Below, in pieces: positions 41,397 through 51,699 of a stretch of 64,000 bases of DNA. Position 1 is the stretch's first letter, and the number at the start of each line of letters is the position of its first letter. Made by a program: the position numbers and the translations under genes. The notes beneath the pieces were generated by a model. That model did not search any database. It was not told where the DNA came from and worked only from the letters and a program-made list of their open reading frames with translations. Source of the stretch: Dendrolimus kikuchii (taxonomy: Eukaryota > Arthropoda > Insecta > Lepidoptera > Lasiocampidae); the NCBI GenBank assembly GCA_019925095.2, contig CM034411.1, positions 15,314,001-15,378,000 of the forward strand. The letters are read 5' to 3'.

Positions 41397-41507
41397 ATGG
41401 CCGGATCTTCACATACGAGTGTCAACTTTGTAAAAGCTGATTCGCAAAACCTACCTAAAGTTGACAATGTAATGTTATTAGAGTACATAACTTCCAGTAC
41501 ATAATAT
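41397..41507 (+). CDS. possible first coding exon or small ORF, weak
   Basis: ATG in a good context (caacATGg) opens 36 codons: MAGSSHTSVNFVKADSQNLP KVDNVMLLEYITSS, stop. The ..VKADSQNLPKVDNVML.EY pattern reminds me of the N-terminus of SWIM-type zinc-finger proteins common in Lepidoptera, but no SWIM domain follows within the window. A plausible acceptor-led frame exists at 42302-42419 (GHPEGTSNNNFSVQARVMLE). I cannot link the two. It may be a decayed gene copy. Confidence 0.25.
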
Positions 41508-42004
41508 TGGAGAAATAAGAGTTAAAATCCTGATGTAAGTAGTTTTGCGAACGTGTCTAAATTCATCCTGTTCGTCCATATCAAGATTTCATCAGACGCC
41601 GCTACTTCCTTTTAGAACTTGTGTATTTTATTACTATTACTGTCTATAAATTTCATCCATGTAATAAAACCAGTACTATTAATTACTTATTTAACTGATA
41701 GATGATGATTGATGTATATTTTGTGTTGGAGTCGAAATTCGTCTAAAATGTGTACCTGTTTTATTCAAAAATGTCACTAATTAATTAGAAACTGACTGAT
41801 TATTAGAAAACGAGTAATATAATATTAATTACTTATTTGATAATATGGTACAATCAAATAACTAACAACCTATATTACATTCTTATTAATTTATAATACA
41901 AGTAAAGTATCTTATATAAATACATACAAATAAAGGAACAGACATAGGATTGCACCACTGTCCTGACCATTGTATAGTGTGTTTGATTTCTAAGGTATCT
42001 TATA

Positions 42005-42120
42005 GGTCTGACCATATACAACAACTTACCAGAAAATATTAAACTCTCTAGTAGTTTTAAATATATTCACTTACACATACAGCTTAAAAAGTGGCTAATC
42101 GAGCACATCTTCTAAAGCTT
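42005..42120 (+). pseudogene. LINE C-terminal relic
   Basis: Plus-strand reading gives YNNLPENIKLSSSFKYIH and QLKKWLIEH, close to the W/YN.LP..IK..SS..F...LK.WL pattern ending CR1/Jockey-type ORF2 proteins. No more of the element is seen. Confidence 0.45.
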
Positions 42121-42984
42121 GAAGGATTTCATGGAATATGAAGATTTGTGACAAACACCTTATTCATTGTAAATCTGTTAATGATATCTTATCTATCTTA
42201 ATAATCTTGATGTGTAACATAGTTACTAATATGTAGATTTATGAGTGAAATAATGACTATGCAAATCATTAAACAGACAATTTATATCAATTGTTTTTTC
42301 AGGTCATCCGGAAGGAACTAGCAACAACAACTTTTCTGTACAAGCAAGGGTTATGCTTGAACATAGAACTTTATATGAGTTATGCACTGCAGTTTACATG
42401 AAAATTTTAAAAACATAGAGAACATACCAAATACTCATCATTTGAGCATTAGAAAATACCAAATATTAGCCTGCAGAAAAAAGAAATGTATAAAACCGAA
42501 CATTTCTGAAAAGATTATATGTCCTAAATTATTATTAATAAGTGTTTTAAGTAAATAAACAAGTTTGACTGCTAAAAGTTATTTAATATTTCATCTTACA
42601 AAATAACGAGTCAAAAGATATATCAATCAATTCATATATAAATATATGGCACTCACATATCTATAACTCACAATAGTTTGTATTCAGTATAGAAAATCAT
42701 CGAATTCTCATAACTCTTAATGTGAACTCTTAAGCTATATAGTCATTACCTTCTATGTATGTTCATAAGTCTTCAGACAAAATAAAACTGAAATATTTTA
42801 TGGAGGAATGTTAAATATTAATAATTGTTTACATGAATTATAACTACTAACATCTAGATTTATGTATATATAAAATTAAATTATTCAAAATAGCCATCCT
42901 TGTTTTCAATTAATTAATTAATAAGCTTTAAAGGTGTGGGCCATTCTTCTGTGGTGGTTCAAATCATTTCAATAGGAATAATTT

Positions 42985-43550
42985 TTGATTTATTGGTATG
43001 GGCTCACTTGAGATAAATTCAGGTTCTACTAAATTTTCTATATGCCATTAGCTCTAATACAGTTTATAAAGAATAATCCAAAGAATTCAAGTCAGAGTTC
43101 AATAATGGCCAATTTTCGCTCCGAACAAAGCCCGGCAAATTGGTTTGCAACCAATTTTAGATAGACTTAGCTTTATGGGAGGGTGCAGAGTCCTGTTGGA
43201 AAATCCACTGCTATCCAGGGAATAGAGTATCACTTAATGGTTAAATCGTTGCTTCCTATATGTGATTTTGGAAATGTTGCGCCTTGAAGTGACCTCCTCG
43301 TAGGAAACACCTCATCAAACCATTACACTTCCTGATGACGAATGTGGTGGACATTGTGTACAGAAGGCTGAACGCATTAACTTCTGGCGTAAGGCGTATT
43401 ACCGTATTAAACTTTTCTTCCACTATGATGATCTTCTTATTGGTAAACAGGTTACTTTTGGATCATATCTCTTGAAAAGGTTTCGACATCGTTCCAACCG
43501 CAGTTTACGAAAACGCTCGTTTACATAATGCTCTTTTCTTTGACTTTTAG
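42985..43550 (-). pseudogene. mariner-like transposase relic
   Basis: Minus strand keeps QWIFQQDSAPSHKAKS, then NWLQTN, WPLLNSDLNSLDYSL and ELMAYRKFSRT, the QQD.AP.H....WL..N...F....WP..SPDLNPLDY.LW pattern of Tc1/mariner transposases around the second and third catalytic acids. Upstream (43380-43550) traces of RCRNLFKRY and a DEK-like region remain. Many stops and shifts; the ends were not located. Confidence 0.6.
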
Positions 43551-43825
43551 TTTAAGATCATATTTAAGTATTTAGTATACAGATATTTGCTAAATATTGG
43601 TCTGAAGAGCTAATTTACATAATTTTATTCTGGAATACGTCGAATGAAATGTTTGTTTATGTTATTTTGTATGACATAACAATGACATAAAAAGGAAAAT
43701 GTCGGTCGTTTTGTGTTTTAAAACTGAATGGTTACGGTATTCATATGCATTTCACCAGATACTAATGACATCATAGGATTTAGTAAGGTCAAACAAAGGT
43801 CAAACACATTTCTTTCAAAATACAA

Positions 43826-43932
43826 GGGGATTGTACATTTTTTTGAATTTTAACTAGACAGAAATGATTAGGAAGACTATTCCTCGAAATGGTTTTTCAA
43901 ATAGCTAAATTGAAAAAAAGTGAACAATCCCC
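43826..43932. mobile_element. short MITE with inverted ends
   Basis: aggggattgtacattttttt gaattt at the left is mirrored by aaattgaaaaaaagtgaaca atcccc at the right, about 26 bp each, 107 bp in all. Similar to mariner-derived MITEs; one similar end (atggggattgtt) is at 39882. Confidence 0.55.
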
Positions 43933-44103
43933 ATTGTCATTCTGTTGTGGTCGTTGAACGAGTGATATCGTTATTTTATACAGAAATATCCTGCTATTTG
44001 TGTTATTACTAATATATAAACTTAATAAACATAACAATGGATATTTATACGTGTATTCCAATCAATAATTTTCACTCGACAAAACAAACAAAAAAAATTG
44101 TCA

Positions 44104-44674
44104 TCTATATATATATATATAAAAGAAAGTCGTGTTAGTTACACTATTTATAACTCAAGAACGGCTGTACCGATTTGGCTTAAAATTGGTGGGGGGGTAG
44201 CTTAGAACCAGAAGGCGGACATAGGATACTTTTTAGCCTTTTGGATCCGGTAGGTAGCGCTGAGATCGGGTTCTAGAATCCTCCTAATCACCTGGAGCGA
44301 TTTTGGTGATTTTGTTTTTGTGTGTTTGAGTGGGTTCCCGGATGGTTTAGATTCGCAATTGGAATCGGTAGGTGGCGCTGAGATCGGGTTCTAGAATCCT
44401 CCTAATCACCTGGAGCGATTTTGGTGATTTTGTTTTTGTGTGTTTGAGTGGGTTCCCGGATGGTTTAGATTCGCAATTAGAATCGGTAGGTGGCGCTGAG
44501 ATCGGGTTCTAGAATCCTCATAATCACCTAGACCGATTTTGGTGATTTTGCTTTTGTGTGTTTGAGTGGGTCCCCGGATGGTTTAAATCCACAATTGGAA
44601 CCGGTAGGTGTCGCTGGGATCGGGTCCTAGATTTTTATTTTTCAGAGCAGGACAACGTCTACCGGGGCTGCTAG
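44104..44674 (+). mobile_element. non-autonomous Helitron with internal tandem array
   Basis: Begins A|TCTATATATATATATATATA, aaagaaagtcgtgttag, and ends gacaacgtctaccggggctg CTAG (44671-44674). Most of its body is the 118-bp array. The arrangement, a Helitron carrying a minisatellite, is reported for Helentron/HINE-like elements. Confidence 0.7.
44249..44640 (+). repeat. 118-bp tandem repeat, three units plus a partial fourth
   Basis: Units start at 44249, 44367, 44485 and 44603 with ggtaggt.gcgctgagatcgg, an exact spacing of 118 bp each time. Units 1-3 differ at only a few bases; the partial fourth is more diverged. Confidence 0.9.
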
Positions 44675-45309
44675 ACAAAAAAATCACATTCAAAATGCTA
44701 TTCTATAAGAAAAATAGGTTTTCCACTAATGAGACTGCAATAGTCTTTCTATTTCTATTTATATTAACTTAGTTTTTGTCCTCAATAAAATATCTTTCTT
44801 TCTTTCTACTTTTGACACTATCTCAATAGAATCGTCCTTCGAATATCTTTGCAACGCCAAGATACTGAACTACCAGAATAGGGCCCCTGGTCTGATCACC
44901 TGACAGCTGTCAGTTAAGAGTTTTTGTTTTATTATTTACATGTCAACATTAAAAACGTGCAATGCTTGATATCAGATCGCAATCCAGACCATTGTGAGTA
45001 CAGGTTAAATGATAAAAACATAAAATACCTACCTTCGTGAATTGTTATATTTTGTGAATAGGATATACGAGTTCATGTGGTCCAAAATTTATTTTCAAAC
45101 ATTTATTTTGTGGCGACAAGGTGGTTTAAATGTAAAACTAACCACAGTTGACGAAACTTGTATTTACGAGTCTTGTGTTACGTTACGAAATTGAATACTT
45201 AGTTGTAATGAATATTGTGGGGGTTTGCGAAGTTAAACACAAATTGCAGTGGGGTTTTTTTTATTTATTTCTAACAAAAACGAAGAGATAAGGAGGAATT
45301 AATTTTTCA

Positions 45310-45407
45310 CGGCCCTGTGGTTGAGTGGGCTAAGCCTTTGCCGGCCTACGTCACTGCAACGCAGAGATTCCGGGTTCCCGGCATGACATATTGCGGAAAA
45401 AACCGTT
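45310..45407 (+). repeat. tRNA-derived SINE (family 1), truncated by a Helitron end
   Basis: ccctgtggttgagtgggcta, cactgcaacgcagagattcc, gggttcccggcatgac, then ccgttatttacta and directly CTAGCTGCGCCCCGCGG, a minus-strand Helitron 3' end at 45408. The B box is mutated. Confidence 0.6.
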
Positions 45408-45530
45408 ATTTACTACTAGCTGCGCCCCGCGGTCTCACCCTCGTGGTGATGGAAAAGCTTTGGTGTTATAAATGTCCATGGGTGACAGTAACCACTTAGC
45501 ATCAGATATGTCTGCCAGTTTGTTTACCTG
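45408..45530. mobile_element. Helitron 3' end (minus) followed by family 2 tail (plus)
   Basis: ctagctgcgccccgcggtct is the reverse of a Helitron 3' end. From about 45465, aatgtccatgggtgacagta accactt and tctgccagtttgtttacctg resemble the 3' tail of SINE-like family 2. Confidence 0.45.
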
Positions 45531-45589
45531 CGAATATAAACGACAAAAACAATCAATTTAAATATTATACAGAGACAGAGATAACACTA

Positions 45590-45705
45590 CTGCCAAACAA
45601 AATATACAATTACAAAAACAGACCATATTTTCAATATGTTGTAGGTAATACAATAGGCGGACTTATCGCTCAAAACGATCTCTTCCAGGCAACCTGAATC
45701 AAAGG
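45590..45705 (-). mobile_element. LINE 3'-UTR end (ggttgtctggaag family), copy 4
   Basis: Minus strand: aggttgcctggaagagatcg, gagcgataagtccgcctatt. Tail indistinct. Confidence 0.5.
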
Positions 45706-45780
45706 AATTTGAATCAGGCGATGTAGGTGGTACAAGAAAAAAGCAATAGATACATACATACTCAAACTAATTTAAGAATT

Positions 45781-45782
<2 letters not shown>

Positions 45783-45858
<76 letters not shown>

Positions 45859-45862
45859 ACAA

Positions 45863-45930
<68 letters not shown>
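45783..45930. repeat. (CA)n microsatellite
   Basis: About 148 bp of acacac with scattered aaac interruptions, followed by a tatatacacatatac tract. All frames across it are low-complexity and not genes. Confidence 0.95.
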
Positions 45931-45934
<4 letters not shown>

Positions 45935-46091
45935 GTATATACACATATACCCATATATATACACATATACAATACTTAGCTTCTGCCCGCGACTTTGTTT
46001 ACGTAGAAGGTGAAAATATTTTTAAATAATAAGTACGTTAAGGAGCTATTGTAGGTAGGTACATCACGCTTTTATCACTAGGAGTGGAACC

Positions 46092-46378
46092 TTTTTTTTT
46101 ATTGCAGGAGATCGGCAGACATGCATCGCCTATGGACATTTGTGACAGCAAAGTTGCTACAAATGCGCTGCTACTCTCTTAAGGGCGACTGGAACCTGGT
46201 GACTAATGCCGGAACACAACTCAAGGTTGTTATGGCGACATACTTTAGACCAGGGGTGGTAGCCATCTAGTCGGGCAAATGCCCTACCACCTGGCTGTGG
46301 GTTGTTAACTTCCCTCTTACGACAGGCCGCCCGGCCGCAGGAAATTGTATTCTTTCTCCGTTCTTGCACGGATGAAAG
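46092..46378 (-). repeat. SINE-like family 2 copy, near full length
   Basis: Plus strand starts with a T-run and attgcaggagatcggcagac, has an internal deletion, and extends to gtgggttgttaacttccctc, cgacaggccgcccggccgca and tccgttcttgcacggatgaa, the 5' end of the family. Minus orientation. Confidence 0.65.
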
Positions 46379-46429
46379 CGTGGACCTTAAAACGTTAGGT
46401 AAAAGTACTGGGTCTTATAGTCTTATATC

Positions 46430-47085
46430 ATGTAGATTGTATTTTATTATTATTATACATGTATGTCTCTGCAGATCACGGGCCATAACATGGCCCGGAC
46501 TTTTAGAGGGCTTTCGTGGGGCCATGGGAATGCCAACACGTAGAGGCCCCTTGACAAATTTAATCTAAATGTGGCGTGACACTGACCGGCGATTATCCCT
46601 GTCTACACAATATAATATTGCACCCAAGGACAAGCCCCGGCCAGTGTAGGACTATTGTGGGAAATGAAGACAAAAGTACCGGGCTATTGGGGTGAACTGC
46701 TAGTGTTACTAGGGATCTGAGAATATAAGGAATATGGCGTCTGTCCGTCGCAATGTTCGGGGAACAAGGAAAAATGGGCAGACGGTGACTCGCCACTCGC
46801 TGCATGGGCCCCAAAAATGCCATAGAAGACAGGGGCAACATGGGTGTGCGTGGTTAAGGGGTGCCGAGAGGTCGGCTGCAGGTTCACCCAAGCTACTTCC
46901 GACGTTAGGCCATTTATCACTTCTACCCTTGGAGTTTGAATCTTAGCTCTAGCGATCTCCACTCCGTGCCGGCTGGGTAACGAAAGCACGGAGGCGGGTG
47001 TCGCTATTCATCTAAGGTTTCGCCACAAAGCGCCTCAGCGGGTCCACAAAGCCCCTCTGCGGTTATTATTATTATTATGGTATAA
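46430..47085 (+). mobile_element. repeat with (TTA)n tail, copy A
   Basis: Runs from gcagatcacgggccata via gtggcgtgacactgaccggc, caaggacaagccccggccag, gcagacggtgactcgccact, ctgcaggttcaccca, ctccactccgtgccggct to gcggttattattattattat. The simple tail suggests a LINE 3' end; no credible protein on either strand. Confidence 0.6.
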
Positions 47086-47239
47086 TATTATTTATATTGT
47101 ATTTGGTTAGCATAAAAAAGGTTATAGTGAGCCAACTTTAAAAGGTAGACATATGCAGTCGCAGACTTTTTTTTAGAACTTTAAAGGGGAACAATAATTC
47201 TGTCACACATGATTTTTATGAGACTTTAACCGTTTACGC

Positions 47240-47440
47240 AGCGCACGCAGCGGAAGTTCTCAAAAGGAAAAAAAACCCGATTTTGAAACATTCTTCATTG
47301 GTGCTCCGCTCCTATTGGTCTTAGCGTGATGATATATAGCCTATAGCCTTCCTCGATAAATGGGCTATCCAACAATGAAAGAATTTTTCAAATCAGACCA
47401 GTAGTTCCTGAGATTAGCGCGTTCAATCAAACAATATTAG
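47240..47440 (-). mobile_element. Helitron fragment
   Basis: Minus strand matches 25613-25800: gcgctaatctcaggaactac, gaaaaattctttcattgttg, cccatttatcgaggaaggc, ccaataggagcggagcacc. Confidence 0.55.
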
Positions 47441-47759
47441 TATAATTGGCTACAAATCTAATACTTACATTTTAAATATCTCGATATTTTTTGAATGAAA
47501 CGTCCGAATTGAAACATCAAAAAGTTCTAGAAAGGTATTGAATTCGTCTTGAATATGGAGTAATTTATTTTGATAAGGATTAATACCACAGTACAAAATA
47601 AAGAGTTTTTGAAGCGACGACATTTTAATTATTTAAAAAAATAATTGAAAACACTTATTGTGAGATAAATACAATAGTTAGACACATGGTTACGCGATAT
47701 TTTTTTGTAGACAATTATATGTTCTGCAAAGTGGTAGTACATTGTTTTGTTCTATAATC

Positions 47760-48003
47760 AATAGTTTTCGCAAGGCACGCCGTGTAAGGATCTTTTCGGG
47801 TCATGTTTTTACCCCTTGGGTTACATTATTGGACTTTTAGTAAGGATCCCTAATTTTTTTTGAAAATATAATATAGCCTATAGCCTTTCTCGATAAATGT
47901 ACAATTCAACACTGAAAGAATTTTTCAAATCGGACCAGCGGTTCCTGAGATTAGCGCGTTTAAACAAACAAACAAACTCTTCAGCTTTATAATATTAGTA
48001 TAG
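47760..48003 (-). mobile_element. Helitron fragment with 5' end
   Basis: Minus strand starts tatactaatattataaagct, gaagagtttgtttgtttg, gcgctaatctcaggaaccgc. 3' end not recognised; the distal part (taaggatccctaatttttt) resembles 14945 and 51075. Confidence 0.55.
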
Positions 48004-48273
48004 ATAAGTATAACATTTATATCAATACGCATTTACAATATTATTGTACAGATGAATCATTAACTAAAATCAGAACGTCATTAGAGATAATCGACCAACG
48101 GAATTTTATTAATATATTGCTAAAAACTTGATATAATCACATTTATTAGTTGTAAATTGATATCTATTTTTGCAATCCTGCTTTTTTAACTGTAAACATT
48201 ATATATTCATCATATACCTATTCATTCATAATATTTATACGAGGTTTACAAGCTCTTAAAAATAATTTAGTTG

Positions 48274-48407
48274 ATTTTTTAACGAATGAATGTCAAAGAG
48301 GCAAGTGAGGTGTGTAAGAATAAGCCTAAATGGCACTCTGTTGTTCGTGCCTACCCCGCAAGGGAACTGGCGTGAAGTTATGTATGTATGTATGTATTTT
48401 TTAACGA
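48274..48407 (+). mobile_element. RTE-like LINE 3' end, copy 6, with target duplication
   Basis: ATTTTTTAACGA at 48274-48285 and 48396-48407 bounds a 110-bp insert with the [28 protein letters not shown] codons, stop and (TATG)n tail. Confidence 0.85.
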
Positions 48408-48984
48408 GCCTGTTTACCTCAAATAACTATAGTCGTAAGTAAATAATTTTGCTTCTAACCATAGGTATTCTTACATAGTGAATGGTAGACGTATAACGAG
48501 ATGTAAAGTGGGTATTAGATGATGTTTATATAATCTAAGTTCTAGATGTACATAGGGTCTCTATACTAAAAGTGGTATTTAATCTATACAATTAAACGTC
48601 ACTGTCATTAACGTCAAAGAATAATGACAAGTGACTGATCATTGAGCTCCTCGCCTCCATTTCATACGTAGTATCCATAGTAGTTTGTGCCCATTTCCAA
48701 TAACTGAACCGAACACGGTCACAAGCATGTCTAATATAAGATATCTGTTAAAATAATAACTAAGACTTCATGTAAAAATACTTCAAAATAAACATAATTC
48801 GAAGACTATACAAGTGTTTAAATTAATCATAAAAGAATAATACTATAGTAACAATAACAATACTACTACAGACTTGAGAATGTTCCCCAAAAATTTATGT
48901 CTGGGTACAAAAAAATTTGGATTAGGTACGCTGTCTCCGGGGTGTAAATGTATCTTTAAAATTATGACGGTCTGTATGTTGACT

Positions 48985-50095
48985 TTTGTGTATTATAATA
49001 AAATAATAATAATACGGCATTTTTTTGGGGGCCCATGCAGGCAGTGACGAGTCACCGTCTGACCATTTTCCATGTTCTCGGAACATTGCGACGGGCAGAC
49101 GCCATAGTGGAATTTCAAATTTGATAACAATGGAATAATTTATAATATGAAACTTTATGATATGGAAATACTCAATTTCTCAAATTATGTTATTACTTGT
49201 ATGTCTTTCAAGACCACGGCCCATAAAAATAGCCCGGGCATTTGGAAGGCTTGCGTGGGGCCATGGAAAGGCCAACACGTAGAGGCCGTTTGACAAATTC
49301 AATGTAATTGTGGCGTGACACTGACCGGCAATTATCCCTGTCTACACCATATAACAATGCACCCAAGGACAAGCCCCGGCCAGTGTAGAACTATTGTGGG
49401 AAATGAGGACAAAAAGTACCGGGCTATTGGGGGAACTGCTAATGATACTAGGGGTCTGGGAATATGGGGACTATGGCGTCTGCCCGTCGCAATGTTCAGG
49501 GAACATGCAAAAATGGGCAGACGGTGACTCGCCATTCCCTGCATAGGCCCCAAAAATGCCATAAAGATAGGGGCAACATGGGTGTGAGCGGCTAAGGGGT
49601 GTAGAGAGGTGGGCTGCAGGTTCACCTGTCGTGATGCCATTTATCACTTCCACTCCTGGAGCTTGAGACTTAGCTCTAGCGATCTCCACTCCGTGCCGGC
49701 TAGCTAAGGCAAGCACGAAGGCGGGGGCCTTGCCTTGGCCCCCGGAGTCAGGTACGGGGTGTCGCTACTCACCTAGGGCTTCGCCTCAAAGCCCCCCTGC
49801 GGGTTTATTATTATTATTATTATAGTTACCATAATCCCAGATCCCTAGTTCCACTCGCAGTTAATCCCAATATCCCGGTAGCTTTTGTTCTCATTTTCTA
49901 CAATAGTCCTACACTGACCGGGGCTTGTCCTTGGTTGCATTTTTATATGGGATAGAAAGAGATTATTGTGTGACAGTGTCACCCCACATTTGCATTAAAC
50001 TTGGCTGAGGGGCTTCTACGTGTCGGCCTACCCATGGCCCCACGTAAGGCCTCTAAAAGTCCGGGCTATTTTTATGGCCTGTGATACGTTTAACA
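48985..50095. mobile_element. (TTA)n-tail repeat, copy B nested inside a minus-strand copy C
   Basis: Copy C (minus) is split: 48985-49112 holds its middle (gtcaccgtctgaccatt, cgacgggcagacgcca) and 49825-50095 its 5' half (cactgaccggggcttgtcc, gtcggcctacccatggcccc). Between them lies copy B (plus, about 49200-49822) ending in (TTA)n, with about 90 bp of other sequence before it. The break in C falls at one point of the repeat, as expected for an insertion. Confidence 0.6.
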
Positions 50096-50324
50096 CGTCA
50101 ATATATACTTACTAAAATTCCCTGTCACAGTGTTTGACCGCGATGAAATCCGAAACTACACAACCGATTTTGATGATTTTTTTCATTTGCTAATTTTGTT
50201 CCAACTTAGGACGTACCTTCATTCTAATTTATAATCCAAAAAAAATATTGCAATTTTTTTAAAACTTCAAATTTTGCATAGGTATTCCTTTCGCACGTTG
50301 CGAAAGTAAATACGCGAGTATTGT

Positions 50325-50465
50325 TAAAGTAAATTATACTAAGAATATTCACTGAAACTTGACATCTTTGTCTTCCATGATTACGGCTAGTGAAAAGTGG
50401 CCGAAACGTCAGAATAATAAAACTCAAATAAATTACCGCGCTTAAAACCGTTAAAACGTACTTTT
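50325..50465 (+). repeat. dispersed repeat (ccgcgcttaaaaccg family)
   Basis: gacatctttgtcttccatga, ttacggctagtgaaaagtgg, cgtcagaataataaaactc and accgcgcttaaaaccgttaa. See 57712 and 59560. Confidence 0.5.
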
Positions 50466-50928
50466 ATTATATTTAACTACCTCAAAAGTTAGAGGAGTGG
50501 CAAAATTTTTACGATTTTGGACGCCAACATTTCCCTTTTTTTTTAAATTTGATTACAGTACCTACTTTAAAAACGCCGCTTGCGCACTCATCTATTTGTA
50601 AAAGCGGTCATAAACATTGGCGCGAATTGTCTATGCAAAGCAATTATATAGTAAAAGGAAAACATATATTTCCTAAATATAGATATACAAATTAACTTAT
50701 TTAAAAATTCACGATTAACAAATTTTGAAGTTCGAATCAATAATTCTATTTCAGCAGTCGTAAATTGAACCAAACGTCAATTTATGCTATAAATTATCTG
50801 TGAAGGTCATCTGTATCGAATCGAAATCAATAAATAGTTTACTTCCTGTATGTCATTTGGGGTCTAAGTTTAAGCAACAATATAAATCGTTCGCACTCAG
50901 AAAGCTTAAGAAACGATTATATTTGTAT

Positions 50929-51235
50929 ACTAGTGGTTCCGGCAGACTTTGTCCTGTCCTGAAAAAATACAAATCCAGAACCCGATTCCAGCGCCACCTA
51001 TCGGCTCTAAATGTGATTCTAAACCTTCCCCGGACTCACTCAGACACGAAATTTTATTATTTACATGATTGAAGTGTTAGTAGGGATCCTTAATTTTTTC
51101 GAGTAATAAATATAGCCTATATTAATCTGGGATAATGTAGCATTCTAATGGTGAAAGTATTTTAAAATCGTTCCAGTAGTTTTTGAGTTTATTCGTTACA
51201 AACATACAAAAATACAAAACTTTCCTCTTTATGAT
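50929..51235 (-). mobile_element. Helitron-like repeat
   Basis: Begins on plus with actagtggttccggcagact (reverse of a 3' end), carries cgattccagcgccacctatc (compare 35405), then gatccttaattttttcgagt and ends near aaaactttcctctttatgat, like the 5' parts at 14810 and 15470. Confidence 0.45.
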
Positions 51236-51239
51236 ACTT

Positions 51240-51606
51240 TTTTTATTGCAGGAGTTCAGCAGACAGGCAGACGGCCCACTTGATGGAAAACGGTTACCAT
51301 CCGGTTTTTATCCGTGCAGGAACGGACAAAGAATATAATGTCGTGCGGCCGGGCCGCCTGTCGTAAGAGGTGACAAATCAAACCCACAGCCAGGTGGTAG
51401 GGCATTTGCCCGACTGGATGCCTTCCACCCCTGGTCTAAAGTATGTCGGCATAAGAACCTTGAATTGTGTTCCGGAATTAGTGACCAGGTTCTAATCTCC
51501 CAGTGTATTTGTAGCGCCTTTGGTATTGCAAATGTCCATAAGCGATGGTAACCGTTTTCCATCAAATGGGCCGTTTGCCTGTCTGCTGATCTCCTGCAAT
51601 AAAAAC
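51240..51606 (+). repeat. SINE-like family 2, full copy preceded by an inverted 3' end
   Basis: 51240-51301 is a minus-oriented 3' end (tttttattgcaggagttcag, cggcccacttgatggaaaac, ggttaccatc). 51302-51606 is a plus-oriented long copy from ggtttttatccgtgcaggaa to ctgctgatctcctgcaataa and A's. The two make a head-to-head inverted pair. Another 3' end of the family follows at 51635-51696. Confidence 0.65.
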
Positions 51607-51699
51607 AAACACACATGACGACAGACGACACCACGATGGTACCCACTTTCCATGAGCTGGACGGTCTGTCTGTTTACCAGCTTTGCAATAAAAATGAAT

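Larger units (their letters stand above)
40721..42980. other. AT-rich stretch with few features
   Basis: Apart from the G-run cluster, the possible exon at 41397 and the LINE relic at 42005, nothing was recognised. Short-unit AT repeats abound. Confidence 0.35.

Noticed and set aside
44249..44640. CRISPR-like array
   Set aside because: Units are contiguous 118-bp tandem copies with no unique spacers, inside a Helitron in a eukaryotic genome.
45762..46029. Open frames on both strands rich in His-Thr or Cys-Val across the CA repeat
   Set aside because: They are produced by the (CA)n microsatellite; no codon-level signal or start context.
46593..46989. Minus-strand frames with PTIVLHWPGLVLG
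   Set aside because: They recur only because the repeat recurs (49332-49716); stops and shifts differ between copies and no domain is recognisable.
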